Source: GWC2-56-14 sp043731355
Lineage (GTDB): Bacteria; Nitrospirota; UBA9217
Assembly: GCA_043731355.1 (NCBI GenBank)
Contig: JAYTJE010000012.1
Location: 1 to 33,620 of the forward strand
Direction: 5' to 3'
DNA: 33,620 nt
In this document: positions 14,847 to 21,225 of the stretch, piece by piece
Numbering within the stretch: position 1 is the stretch's first letter
Layout: each line of letters begins with the position of its first letter
Notes under the pieces: generated by a model
Told to the model about the DNA's origin: nothing
Seen by the model: only the letters and a program-made list of their open reading frames with translations
The model's database searches: none
Made by a program: the position numbers and the translations under genes

Positions 14847-14988
14847 AACCAAAAGCAAAGAAATGTTCTCGCAAAGGCGCAAAGCTCGCAAAGAAAGGCC
14901 GGTCATTTGGGTTTAAAAACCAAGACGTAAAAAGGTTTCCTTTGCGACCTTTGCGCGCTTTGCGAGAGACGCCTTTGTTTTGGTTTTG
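14847..14988 (+). repeat. Large imperfect palindrome with CGCAAAG-rich arms
   Basis: The left arm (14847-14896) reads AACCAAAAGCAAAG, then TCTCGCAAAGGCGCAAAGCT. The right arm (14934-14988), on the opposite strand, reads AACCAAAACAAAG, then TCTCGCAAAGCGCGCAAAGG. Arms of about 50 bases flank a roughly 37-base centre. This is the common dispersed TTTGCGCGCTTTGCGAG intergenic repeat, probably a MITE-like element. It fills most of the gene-free stretch 14732-15023, which otherwise shows nothing. Confidence 0.75.
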
Positions 14989-15023
14989 TTCATTGGTCTG
15001 AGGCCTTGCCTCGTTAAATCATT

Positions 15024-15305
15024 ATGACTATCAATAGAGATGAATTCTTCAGAGAGGTGACCCTCAGGATATGCAGCAGCCTGGACATCGGGGTTGCCGT
15101 GAAACGCGCTTTCGACTACCTGCGGGAGCATTTCCCGCTGGACGAGATCTACCTGGACAAATATCCGCCGTTATCCGGTTCTTATCCGAAGTTATCCGTG
15201 TCCAAATGCTTTTTCAGGTTCAACTATTACCTCCTTCTTTCCGCAGTATTTTCTTGCGCCCCCTCATGCAGTAAAAAAACTGCGCCTGCCTCCCTAACCT
15301 GTTGA
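15024..15305 (+). pseudogene. 5' fragment of a GAF-type sigma-54 regulator
   Basis: The frame opens MTINRDEFFREVTLRICSSL, then DIGVAVKRAFDYLREHFPLD, the characteristic start of GAF-domain sigma-54 activators in Desulfobacterota and Nitrospirota. After about residue 50 the similarity is lost. The text becomes Cys/Ser-rich and stops at 15305, with no GAF core, AAA+ or HTH domain. It is best read as a stump left by deletion. Its stop lies only 21 bases before the sigma-54 promoter at 15326. Confidence 0.65.
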
Positions 15306-15325
15306 TAAAGCATGGTCGATGATCC

Positions 15326-15341
15326 TGGCACGGCCCATGCA
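15326..15341 (+). promoter_or_regulatory. Sigma-54 promoter of the divergent Usp gene
   Basis: TGGCACG-GCCC-ATGCA has both invariant dinucleotides (GG at -24, GC at -12) at the exact 10-base spacing. It lies 58 bases upstream of the Usp ATG at 15399. Confidence 0.78.
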
Positions 15342-15398
15342 ATATGACAGGCAACGAAGCACACAATCAAAATAAAAAACCTAAAGGGAGGTAGTACA

Positions 15399-15830
15399 AT
15401 GAAGATCATGGTTGCTTATGACGGGACGCTGCAGGCGAAAGAAGCTCTGGTATACGGTATGGACAAGGCTCGTGAAAAAGGCGGCGAACTGGTCGCGCTC
15501 CATGTGTTCAACAGCGGCATGTTCGTGGATTACGATGCAACAATCGGCGCCCAGGGCGCGGCAAGGGCCGAGGCAACACAGTTCATCGAAGAGGCAAAGA
15601 CCATCATCCGCGAGAAGGGCAAGGGAGTGAAAGCAAGTCTCTTCAGCACCGAAGGGAACCCGACGGACGAGATCGTCAGCTTTGCCAAGGCCGAGAAGGT
15701 CGATGTGCTGCTCTGCCCCCCGAAGTTCACCAGGATCATCAACAAGTACCGGCAGGCAGTAGAAGCATCGGAGATAGCAAGCGAGGCTGCAAAGCTTCAT
15801 GTGGCAGCGGTGTCAACGAAAACGATGTAG
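15399..15830 (+). CDS. Divergent universal stress protein without the ATP-binding motif
   Basis: ATG 15399 follows GGGAGG (15384-15389). The 143-aa product begins MKIMVAYDGTLQAKEALVYG, a UspA strand-loop-helix. The C-terminal G-x2-G-x9-GS motif is replaced by LLCPPKFTRIINKY, so ATP binding by the usual mode is unlikely. The closest relative in the window is the first domain of the double Usp at 16796: both share YDGTLQ-K-AL-YG and DYDA. It is driven by the sigma-54 promoter at 15326 and may be co-transcribed with the small membrane protein at 15927. It could act by protein contacts instead of nucleotide sensing. Confidence 0.85.
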   Translation: MKIMVAYDGTLQAKEALVYGMDKAREKGGELVALHVFNSGMFVDYDATIGAQGAARAEATQFIEEAKTIIREKGKGVKASLFSTEGNPTDEIVSFAKAEKVDVLLCPPKFTRIINKYRQAVEASEIASEAAKLHVAAVSTKTM

Positions 15831-15862
15831 GAACAGCGCGGGGTTGTATCAGCGGATATGAG

Positions 15863-15883
15863 CACGGGCCTGTGCGGCCCGTG
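15863..15883 (+). other. Perfect hairpin between Usp and small membrane gene
   Basis: CACGGGCC (15863-15870) pairs with GGCCCGTG (15876-15883) around a TGTGC loop. No T run follows, so it is not a classic terminator. It may stabilise or process the mRNA between the two genes. Confidence 0.5.
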
Positions 15884-15926
15884 TCGTACTTGCGGCGCCT
15901 ATTTCAGACAGGATGGAGACTTTACA

Positions 15927-16130
15927 ATGGAACTTGAACATGCTTTTTTACAATCGAATTTTTTTATGCTGTTCCAGATGATGTTTCTGGGATCGCTCAT
16001 GGTACCGAGCATGCTCGGGCGGCAGGACATTTACGGAAAGGCTGCCCGGAGCGGAGCCACGCTGGTCGTGACCGTGGGGCCCGTTGCTATTCTCCTGTAC
16101 GTTCTGTTCGAAGTGTCGCACTTGTATTAA
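15927..16130 (+). CDS. Small membrane protein (67 aa, two hydrophobic segments)
   Basis: ATG 15927 is preceded by ATGGAGAC at a usable distance. The product has two hydrophobic stretches, about residues 12-30 (FFMLFQMMFLGSLMVPSMLG) and 45-64 (ATLVVTVGPVAILLYVLFEV), with a short polar loop between. No known family is recognised. It lies 96 bases after the sigma-54-controlled Usp and is likely transcribed with it, which suggests a membrane partner for that Usp. Confidence 0.65.
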   Translation: MELEHAFLQSNFFMLFQMMFLGSLMVPSMLGRQDIYGKAARSGATLVVTVGPVAILLYVLFEVSHLY

Positions 16131-16143
16131 GGAAGCCGCGGGT

Positions 16144-16356
16144 TCATGGTTCAAAATCAGTCATGTCGATCTCCCAGAACTTACCGGACTTATGGTTGGG
16201 TTTGATTGGTTTTTTCGAAAGCAAGGGAGTACTGAGCGTCTTCCAGATCCGGAGCAGTTCCTGTTGAATCCGGGGAGAGTTCCCGGCAAAGGCAAGGGCC
16301 ATCAAGAGCTGGACCAGCAGCATGTTTCTGAACGCGATCATTATGTCGGGGTGCAT
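16144..16356 (-). CDS. Small protein (70 aa) with hydrophobic N-terminus
   Basis: On the minus strand the ATG at 16356 follows AGGAGG with 6 bases between, a strong ribosome site that makes the gene credible. The product has a hydrophobic segment at about 5-25 (IMIAFRNMLLVQLLMALAFA) and a basic, then acidic tail. No family is recognised. It lies 28 bases downstream of the microprotein at 16385-16519 and probably shares its sigma-54 transcript. It is convergent with the small membrane gene ending at 16130. Confidence 0.6.
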   Translation of the reverse strand: MHPDIMIAFRNMLLVQLLMALAFAGNSPRIQQELLRIWKTLSTPLLSKKPIKPNHKSGKFWEIDMTDFEP

Positions 16357-16384
16357 TGATGCCTCCTGAATGACGGGCTATCCA

Positions 16385-16519
16385 CTAAGCAGCATGGGCG
16401 CGAACAGGTTCGACGAGACGGGGTTGCTGTTCAAGCGCCTTTGGTGTTTCATAGATGCCCTCTTCCGCGAAGGCAACTGCTACCCAAAGATCTTCAAGCA
16501 TCATAGCGAACTTTTTCAT
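16385..16519 (-). CDS. 44-aa microprotein, paralogue of the one at 5963
   Basis: The minus-strand ATG at 16519 follows TGGAGG with 5 bases between. The product begins MKKFAMMLEDLWVAVAFAEE, then GIYETPKALEQQ and a polar tail. It aligns without gaps to the 48-aa product at 5963 over the first 30 residues, sharing ED, VA, FAE and G at matching positions. It has its own sigma-54 promoter (16577-16592), giving a leader of about 45 bases. Because of its size automated annotation is likely to miss it. The function is unknown; two related copies near Usp genes suggest a role in the same response. Confidence 0.72.
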   Translation of the reverse strand: MKKFAMMLEDLWVAVAFAEEGIYETPKALEQQPRLVEPVRAHAA

Positions 16520-16576
16520 TATGGCCTCCAGGGGAATTAACGTGAGTCTCCAGATTGCTTTCTTGGTACATGGTAA

Positions 16577-16592
16577 TGCAATGAGAATGCCT
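16577..16592 (-). promoter_or_regulatory. Sigma-54 promoter of microprotein gene 2
   Basis: Read on the minus strand, AGGCATTCTCATTGCA has GG and GC separated by exactly 10 bases and an intact TTGCA -12 element. The first base of the -24 element differs from consensus (A for T). Confidence 0.68.
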
Positions 16593-16594
16593 GA

Positions 16595-16622
16595 TTGTAA
16601 CTCATTGTGTTTATGGTATAAT
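16595..16622 (+). promoter_or_regulatory. Possible sigma-70 promoter toward the double Usp
   Basis: TTGTAA (16595-16600), a 16-base spacer and a perfect TATAAT (16617-16622) face the Usp gene at 16796. A second candidate, TTGCAC (16751-16756) with TAAAAT (16774-16779) at 17 bases, lies closer but would start inside the ribosome site. Confidence 0.45.
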
Positions 16623-16795
16623 TTTAGAGCAATAAAATTCAGTGCAATTCAATAATGCACTATGATCGCGCTTTAAAGCTACAGGGGATAATAATTTCTA
16701 TGAAAGCAGTCTATTTGTCATGCAGCTAAATGTTGCGTCAATTTATTGTGTTGCACCTGTTGTTTTTTGAATATAAAATGATCCTGGAGGTTGCT

Positions 16796-17587
16796 ATGAA
16801 GATCCTGACGATATATGACGGAACGCTCCAGTCCAAGGCTGCCCTGCGATACGGGCTTCGGAAGGTAAAGGAAAAAGCCGGGGAGTTGATCGTGCTGCAC
16901 CTGTTCCGGGGCAGCCAGTTCATTGATTACGATGCCGGTCTGCGGGCAGAAGAGATCGCACGCAAAGAAGCAGCACAGCATCGTCGAGAAGCCGAAGCGA
17001 TCATCACGGAAGCCGGCGGCCGGGGCATCAATGTGCGCATACTGTCCGAAGAGGGAGATGCGATCGAGGATACGCTGCGCGTTTCAGCAGCTGAAAAGGT
17101 GGACCTGATCCTTGCCTCGCCCCGCTACAAGGCAATTGCGAAGAAGGCTTCCTGCCCGGTGTATATCATGCCCGGCCTGATCATGGTACCGGTGGACAAT
17201 TCGGACAGGGTGCTGGACCGGGAGAGCATCCTTGCCGAGGCCCGGGCCACGGGCTCGAAGATCCTGCTGCTCGGCGTCGTGCCCATCCACCTCTACAACG
17301 AAGCAGAGAAAAAAGAACTTGAACAGGTGATCGCGGGAACAGCTGCCATGCTGAAGCGCATGAGCGCGTCACTGGTTGGGCAGGGAGTCGAGGTCACGGA
17401 CGTGCTCCGGTCCGGATACCCTGACGAAGAGATCCTGAAGGCGGCGGAAGAATATGCGGCATCGCTCATTATGCTTCCCGTTGGCGGCACAACGCCGTCA
17501 GAACTGACCAAGGCGGCTTCGATCCTTCTTGCGGAGCCGGACCGGCTGCACCTGCCGATCGAGCTTATGCAGACAGCCGAAGCATGA
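16796..17587 (+). CDS. Divergent double universal stress protein
   Basis: ATG 16796 follows CTGGAGG. The 263-aa product has two Usp-like halves (about 1-125 and 126-263). The first half (MKILTIYDGTLQSKAALRYG) is a clear relative of the Usp at 15399. Neither half has the G-x2-G-x9-GS nucleotide motif: the first ends in LASPRYKAIAKKASCPVYIM, the second in MLPVGGTTPSELTKAASILL. It therefore probably does not bind ATP in the standard way. The gene faces away from the two minus-strand small genes and is followed after 160 bases by the Fe-S/DUF3786 gene. Confidence 0.82.
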   Translation: MKILTIYDGTLQSKAALRYGLRKVKEKAGELIVLHLFRGSQFIDYDAGLRAEEIARKEAAQHRREAEAIITEAGGRGINVRILSEEGDAIEDTLRVSAAEKVDLILASPRYKAIAKKASCPVYIMPGLIMVPVDNSDRVLDRESILAEARATGSKILLLGVVPIHLYNEAEKKELEQVIAGTAAMLKRMSASLVGQGVEVTDVLRSGYPDEEILKAAEEYAASLIMLPVGGTTPSELTKAASILLAEPDRLHLPIELMQTAEA

Positions 17588-17747
17588 TGCATTGAAAAGC
17601 ACCTGCAAGCGTCCCGCACCAGACACCTCTCCGCCTTCTCCTGCACCGTGACCACAGGCGCACCACAGGCACATCCATCTTGCAATAATTCTTTTCTTGG
17701 GGTACTTTGTTCATGCAGCCTTATTCCGATACGAGGTCCCCTTTCGC

Positions 17748-18560
17748 ATGGCCATACTGAAAACACCGTTGGAGGTCTATAAACTGCTTCCGAAGTCCAA
17801 TTGCGGACAATGCGGGAGCGCGACCTGCATGGCCTTTGCCGCACTGATCATCGGGCAGGAAAAAAAGCTTGCCGACTGTCCGCACCTGGAGGCTGAGGTC
17901 GTCAGTCGGTATGAAGGGAACATCGAGCAGCAGGTGAACCTCGGGACGATCCAGGAAAAAACGTTCAAGGACCTGCAGGAGCAGATCAAGGCGATCGATC
18001 TTGCGGCGCGGGCAGAACGCCTGGAAGCGCGGAGCACGGGCAGCGCCATCGTGGTCACCTGCCTGGGCAGGGACTTTGAGGTCGATGCGGAGGGCCGGGT
18101 CCTGTCGTCCTGCCACAGCCATGCCTGGTTCTCCATTCCGCTGCTTACCTACATTCTGTACAGCAAGGGGCTGCCTGTTTCCGGAAACTGGGTGCCGTTC
18201 AGGGAGCTGGAAAAAGGAGGCAGGTGGGAGCGGTTGTTCGAGCGGCGCTGCGAGGCCCCGCTGAAGCGGATCGCCGATGCCCACGCCGAGCTCTTCGAGG
18301 ACCTGATCAGCATGTTCAGCGGCGCCTCCTCCCCGAATCAATTCGCCTCGGACATCTCGGTGATACTCTATCCGCTGCCGAAGGTGCCGGTCCTGATCTG
18401 CTACTGGAAGCCCGGGGAGGGTATGGAGTCGAAACTGCATGTCTTTTTCGATGCAACGGCGTCGCAGAACCTGACCATGGATTCGCTTTTCACACTCGGA
18501 ACCGGGATCGTCCGCATGCTTGAAAAGATCATGACGCGGCATACGAACGGCCCGGGCTGA
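17748..18560 (+). CDS. 4Fe-4S domain plus DUF3786 protein
   Basis: ATG 17748 is chosen because homologous proteins begin close to the Fe-S motif; an in-frame start at 17697 would add 17 residues. The 270-aa product opens with a cluster-binding segment: CGQCGSATC then a fourth Cys in LADCP. The C-x2-C-x4-C-x16-C spacing matches the Fe-S domain of the CO dehydrogenase/acetyl-CoA synthase corrinoid protein and RnfB. Residues about 90-265 match DUF3786 (FDATASQNLTMDSLFTLGTG near the end, and VLICYWKPGEG). DUF3786 proteins occur in anaerobes and are thought to bind a corrinoid or redox cofactor; that is not shown here. Confidence 0.82.
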   Translation: MAILKTPLEVYKLLPKSNCGQCGSATCMAFAALIIGQEKKLADCPHLEAEVVSRYEGNIEQQVNLGTIQEKTFKDLQEQIKAIDLAARAERLEARSTGSAIVVTCLGRDFEVDAEGRVLSSCHSHAWFSIPLLTYILYSKGLPVSGNWVPFRELEKGGRWERLFERRCEAPLKRIADAHAELFEDLISMFSGASSPNQFASDISVILYPLPKVPVLICYWKPGEGMESKLHVFFDATASQNLTMDSLFTLGTGIVRMLEKIMTRHTNGPG

Positions 18561-18574
18561 TGGCGTGGATGAGT

Positions 18575-19024
18575 CTACTGATAGCCGATTCCCGCGATAT
18601 ACCCTTCCAACTCATCGATCGTCGATTCCTGCTCGGCGATAAGGGCATTAACCGTATCTCCGATGCTGAGGACGCCCATGATCGCTTCATTGTTCATGAC
18701 CGGCAGATGACGCACCCGGTTCCGGGTCATCAGCACCATGCATTCCCGCAGCGACTGGTCCGGATTTACCGAAATAGGCGGGCTGCTCATGATGTCCCGT
18801 ACCGTGGTGGTCTTTGAGGACCTCCCCTTCAGGATCACCTTCCTCGCATAATCACGCTCGGAGAACACGCCCAGAAGAGCTCCATTCTCAACCACCAGAA
18901 GCGCGCCGACGTTCTTTTCCTCCATCAGCTCCAGAGCATGATAGGCTGTGGCCTCGGGGCCAATGCCGTGGAAACCGTATCCCTTGTTTTTCAATACCTG
19001 ACCCACCGTCATTGTCATATGCAT
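18575..19024 (-). CDS. CBS-domain pair protein
   Basis: The minus-strand ATG at 19024 follows AAGGAGG with 8 bases between. The 149-aa product consists of two CBS repeats, about 8-65 (VGALLVVENGALLGVFSERD) and 78-135 (VRHLPVMNNEAIMGVLSIGD), with no catalytic domain. Such stand-alone pairs bind adenine nucleotides or S-adenosyl compounds and regulate partners. Its leader contains a GEMM-like riboswitch and overlapping terminator (19060-19175), so expression is probably tied to a cyclic dinucleotide. It is convergent with the DUF3786 gene, 14 bases apart. Confidence 0.9.
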   Translation of the reverse strand: MHMTMTVGQVLKNKGYGFHGIGPEATAYHALELMEEKNVGALLVVENGALLGVFSERDYARKVILKGRSSKTTTVRDIMSSPPISVNPDQSLRECMVLMTRNRVRHLPVMNNEAIMGVLSIGDTVNALIAEQESTIDELEGYIAGIGYQ

Positions 19025-19059
19025 GGAAAGTACCTCCTTGGGCCGTTATGGCCGGAATG

Positions 19060-19103
19060 AAAAAGCCGGGCATACCAAAGTATTCATCCTTTGGCAGCCC
19101 GGC
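19060..19103 (-). terminator. Terminator in the CBS gene leader, overlapping the riboswitch
   Basis: On the minus strand GCCGGGC and CCAAAG (within 19088-19103) pair with CTTTGG and GCCCGGC (19065-19079), followed directly by TTTTT. The 5' arm is the 3' part of the riboswitch core, so folding of the aptamer and of the terminator exclude each other. Confidence 0.75.
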
Positions 19104-19175
19104 CATCTTTCTGGGTCAAAGATCCGAAGCTTTCCGCGCCCTTCTTGCGAAGGGGTAGGCTTTATCAGGACCGTA
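19086..19175 (-). promoter_or_regulatory. GEMM / c-di-GMP-I-like riboswitch candidate
   Basis: The leader reads CCTGATAAAG, then a CCTTC-GCAA-GAAGG hairpin (GNRA loop), GCGGAAAGC, CGGATCT, AAAGATGG and CCGGGCTGCC, closed by GTCCT pairing with AGGAT. This order matches class I cyclic-di-GMP aptamers (GATAAAGGCAAACC, GNRA hairpin, GACGCAAAGCC, AGATAGCCGGGUUGCC). Two conserved words are altered: GCCTACC replaces GCAAACC, and GGAAAGC replaces GCAAAGC. It may be a variant with changed ligand preference or a weakened copy. It controls the CBS gene through the overlapping terminator. Confidence 0.6.
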
Positions 19176-19363
19176 TGCACATATCTATATTAATCTATAG
19201 CACCCAGGTACAACCCTGTCAAATTCTAATTGCGCACAGCAGTTTATCTCAAATTACTTTTTATGTCACAATTGGTAACGAAGGCATTCAAAGGCTGTGG
19301 CAACAGGATGGGGATGGCGGGTATTTTAACGGGCCCGTTGTTTATACATCGAAATCAAATTCA

Positions 19364-19392
19364 TTTACATCACGGCCCTATCCCAGTATAAT
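19364..19392 (+). promoter_or_regulatory. Strong sigma-70 promoter of the small basic protein gene
   Basis: TTTACA (19364-19369), a 17-base spacer and TATAAT (19387-19392) lie just ahead of the ribosome site of the gene at 19424. The stretch 19176-19363 between the riboswitch and this promoter shows nothing I can name. Confidence 0.75.
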
Positions 19393-19423
19393 GAACCATC
19401 CAAAACAGGAGAGGAGTCTAACG

Positions 19424-19573
19424 TTGGCAAAACCGAATTTCGATTTTCAAAAGCGTCAGAAGGAACTGGCAAAGAAGAAGAAAAACGAGGAAAAAAAGCA
19501 GCGCAAGCTGGAGAAGAACAAACCGGAGAACGCGGGAAACGGCGAGCCGCAGGCGGAACCGGACAACCGCTAA
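19424..19573 (+). CDS. Small highly basic conserved protein (49 aa)
   Basis: The TTG at 19424 follows GAGAGGAG at a normal distance and a strong promoter at 19364. Upstream in-frame starts are not supported. The product begins (M)AKPNFDFQKRQKELAKKKKN, followed by EEKKQRKLEKNK and an acidic/polar tail. This AKPN-F-KRQ-ELAKKKK pattern is a short conserved family I remember from Geobacter-type genomes, with no assigned function. It is nearly all charged and probably helical. Its last 4 bases overlap the end of darP on the opposite strand. Confidence 0.72.
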   Translation: MAKPNFDFQKRQKELAKKKKNEEKKQRKLEKNKPENAGNGEPQAEPDNR

Positions 19574-20085
19574 TCGTTTTCCGGATTTTCAGGGACCGGC
19601 TCTCCCGGAGAGATGCTGTTTAAATAACGGAATAATGCCCGCGATGCCTTGGGCGAGGGAACGTTCCTGCTCCGCTCGTCCCGGGCTTTCCGGACCAGGT
19701 CAAGCAGCCGACGGCGGTCCGCCTGGGGTCTTTCCGCCAGGATCGTTTCGAGCACCTGGTCATTGCCGGCAACCAGTTCGTCCCGCCACGTTTCTATCTG
19801 CTTGAATGCCATTGTTCGCTTGTGATTGCCCTCCTCAATGCTGCGCAGCAAGGCCTGAATCTCCGTGGTGTCGTATTTCCGCATTAACGCGCCGATATAC
19901 TGCATTTGGCGCAGGAGCGGCACATGTTTGGTGGTTTTTTTTGCCAGCTGAATTGCGGTGAGCAGGTTCTCCGGCAGCTCGATGCTCCGGAGCTGCTCGT
20001 TCGAAAGCTTCACCAGCTGCTCGCCCAGTTCCTGCAACGACAGCGCCGCTTTTTTCTTCTCCGTCCTGCTTAATGGTTCTTCCAT
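19570..20085 (-). CDS. darP: DarP/YjgA (DUF615) ribosome biogenesis factor
   Basis: The 171-aa product aligns with E. coli YjgA throughout: EQLVKLSNEQLRSIELPENL, AIQLAKKTTKHVPLLRQMQY, then IGALMRKYD, the LLDLVRKARDE segment and the C-terminal ASRALFRYLNSI. DarP associates with 50S precursors and helps late peptidyl-transferase-centre assembly. The start is separated from GGGAG by about 9 bases. It is the last of a minus-strand group with the frameshifted gene at 20092 and the gene at 20389. Confidence 0.9.
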   Translation of the reverse strand: MEEPLSRTEKKKAALSLQELGEQLVKLSNEQLRSIELPENLLTAIQLAKKTTKHVPLLRQMQYIGALMRKYDTTEIQALLRSIEEGNHKRTMAFKQIETWRDELVAGNDQVLETILAERPQADRRRLLDLVRKARDERSRNVPSPKASRALFRYLNSISPGEPVPENPEND

Positions 20086-20091
20086 AGTATT

Positions 20092-20373
20092 TCACTCCCG
20101 GCCTCGTGGCATAGGACTCACCCTTCTGGCCGATAAAAAAATCCTGCTTGTCCCTGAACAGGACATTGAAGGTCGTAAACGAACCATAGATGCGCGTGAT
20201 GAATTGCTGCAGCTCCACCTTCTCCGTGGCAGCTGCAGTTCGTCCTCGGTCACCAGCGACTGTTTTTCACGCCGCGGAAAATACACGGTGCAGTCGCCGC
20301 CGGACGCCTCCTGCACGCGCCCGATGCCGTGTTCTCCATGGCGCACCAGATCACCTTTTACAAAGTCGGTCAT
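20092..20373 (-). pseudogene. Frameshifted DUF3553/CarD-like small protein gene
   Basis: The minus-strand ATG at 20373 follows AGGAGG. The first 47 residues look like a small CarD/DUF3553 SH3-like fold: FVKGDLVRHGEHGIGRVQEA, then CTVYFPRREKQSLVTEDELQ. After that this frame becomes an Arg/Ser-rich tail. The neighbouring frame instead gives a plausible continuation (ATEKVELQQFITRIYGSFTT, then FNVLFRDKQDFFIGQKGE) with better codon use. A frameshift near 20230-20240 (CTGCAGCTGCC) is therefore likely. As written the protein is 93 aa with a spoiled C-terminus. A sequencing or assembly error is an alternative explanation. In the shifted frame no stop appears before darP begins. Confidence 0.6.
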
Positions 20374-20388
20374 ACTGTCCTCCTGAGA

Positions 20389-20721
20389 TCAAAAGTCCGG
20401 AAACATCCGCAGGGAAACGTCCTTGCCTTCCTTTGTCTTTGCCAGTGCCTGGAGAATGCCGCCTTCAATATACGCAAGCTTGAAATTGGTAAACCCGCGC
20501 GAAACGAAATTTTGTGCGTCGGCCGGGCAGCCGCCTTCGCACCCGGCAATGCCTTTTATCAGCTTCGGCACCAGCCCGCGAAAGTCAAGACCCGACGTTG
20601 TCGCGCCCTGAGCAGTGAAAAACGCCTCGATCCTGGCCACGAGGGCTTCAAGGTCCAGTCGAAAGGGATCGGGGATCGGGATGGACAGGGATTTGTCCGC
20701 AACCTTTACATCAAGCTCCAT
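20389..20721 (-). CDS. Conserved-looking 110-aa protein with a GCEGGCP motif
   Basis: The product is 110 aa, soluble, without signal peptide. The N-terminal half is acidic and helical (RLDLEALVARIEAFFTAQGA). The centre carries GIAGCEGGCPADAQNFVSRG, a paired-cysteine element that could bind metal or form a redox pair. The C-terminal part (FKLAYIEGGILQALAKTKEG) is predicted strand-helix. I do not recognise the family. It lies 15 bases upstream of the frameshifted gene and may share its transcript with darP. Confidence 0.75.
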   Translation of the reverse strand: MELDVKVADKSLSIPIPDPFRLDLEALVARIEAFFTAQGATTSGLDFRGLVPKLIKGIAGCEGGCPADAQNFVSRGFTNFKLAYIEGGILQALAKTKEGKDVSLRMFPDF

Positions 20722-20811
20722 TCAGCAACCTCCAAAAAGTATGATCACGATTGACCGATTCTACAGAAAACCGCAGCTCTTTGCAACTGATGTCACGGGT
20801 GCGGCTGCCAT

Positions 20812-21225
20812 TCACTTCCCCCGCTGCCGCTCGATCTTCTGTAAAAATTCCCGCACATTCGCGATTCTCATCACGGATTCGTTCCTGGGAAAATGCTTCT
20901 TGTTCTTTGTCACGATCATGTCCGCATGACCAGCCGTTGCCGCGGAGAGAAATTTTTCATCATCGACATCGGTGCAGAGACCTTTCGACGCGCCAGGTCT
21001 TACCTTAACGGCCTTTTCAAAGACCAGTTCGAGCAGTTCCTCGCTTGAACGCGCGGGAACGTCATTATCGAACAGGTGGATGACGCGGACATATTCATCG
21101 AACACCTCATGCGTAATAACAAGTTCGAATTCCCCTTCCTGAAACGCGCGAATGATCTTCGCGGCCCCGCCGTCCGCATTGAGCAGCCCTGCCAGGAAGA
21201 TGTTGGTGTCAATAACCGCTCTCAA
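20812..21225 (-). CDS. PIN-domain toxin (VapC-like, COG1569 type)
   Basis: The TTG at 21225 is chosen because it overlaps the antitoxin stop as TTGA, and PIN proteins of this family begin directly at RAVIDTNIFLAGLLN. The 137-aa product shows the expected acidic residues: D in VIDTN, E in THEVFDEY, D in CTDVDDEKF and D in ADMIVTKNKKHF. PIN toxins are Mg-dependent RNases that usually cleave tRNA or rRNA. The upstream antitoxin and translational coupling identify a type II toxin-antitoxin operon. Confidence 0.88.
   Translation of the reverse strand: MRAVIDTNIFLAGLLNADGGAAKIIRAFQEGEFELVITHEVFDEYVRVIHLFDNDVPARSSEELLELVFEKAVKVRPGASKGLCTDVDDEKFLSAATAGHADMIVTKNKKHFPRNESVMRIANVREFLQKIERQRGK

Noticed and set aside
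17680..17700. Sigma-54-like GGCACA...TTGCA before the DUF3786 gene
   Set aside because: GG and GC are 12 bases apart instead of 10, which is not tolerated by sigma-54.
18888..19106. Small minus-strand frame in the leader of the CBS gene
   Set aside because: It overlaps the riboswitch and terminator, is out of frame with the CBS protein and lacks a ribosome site.
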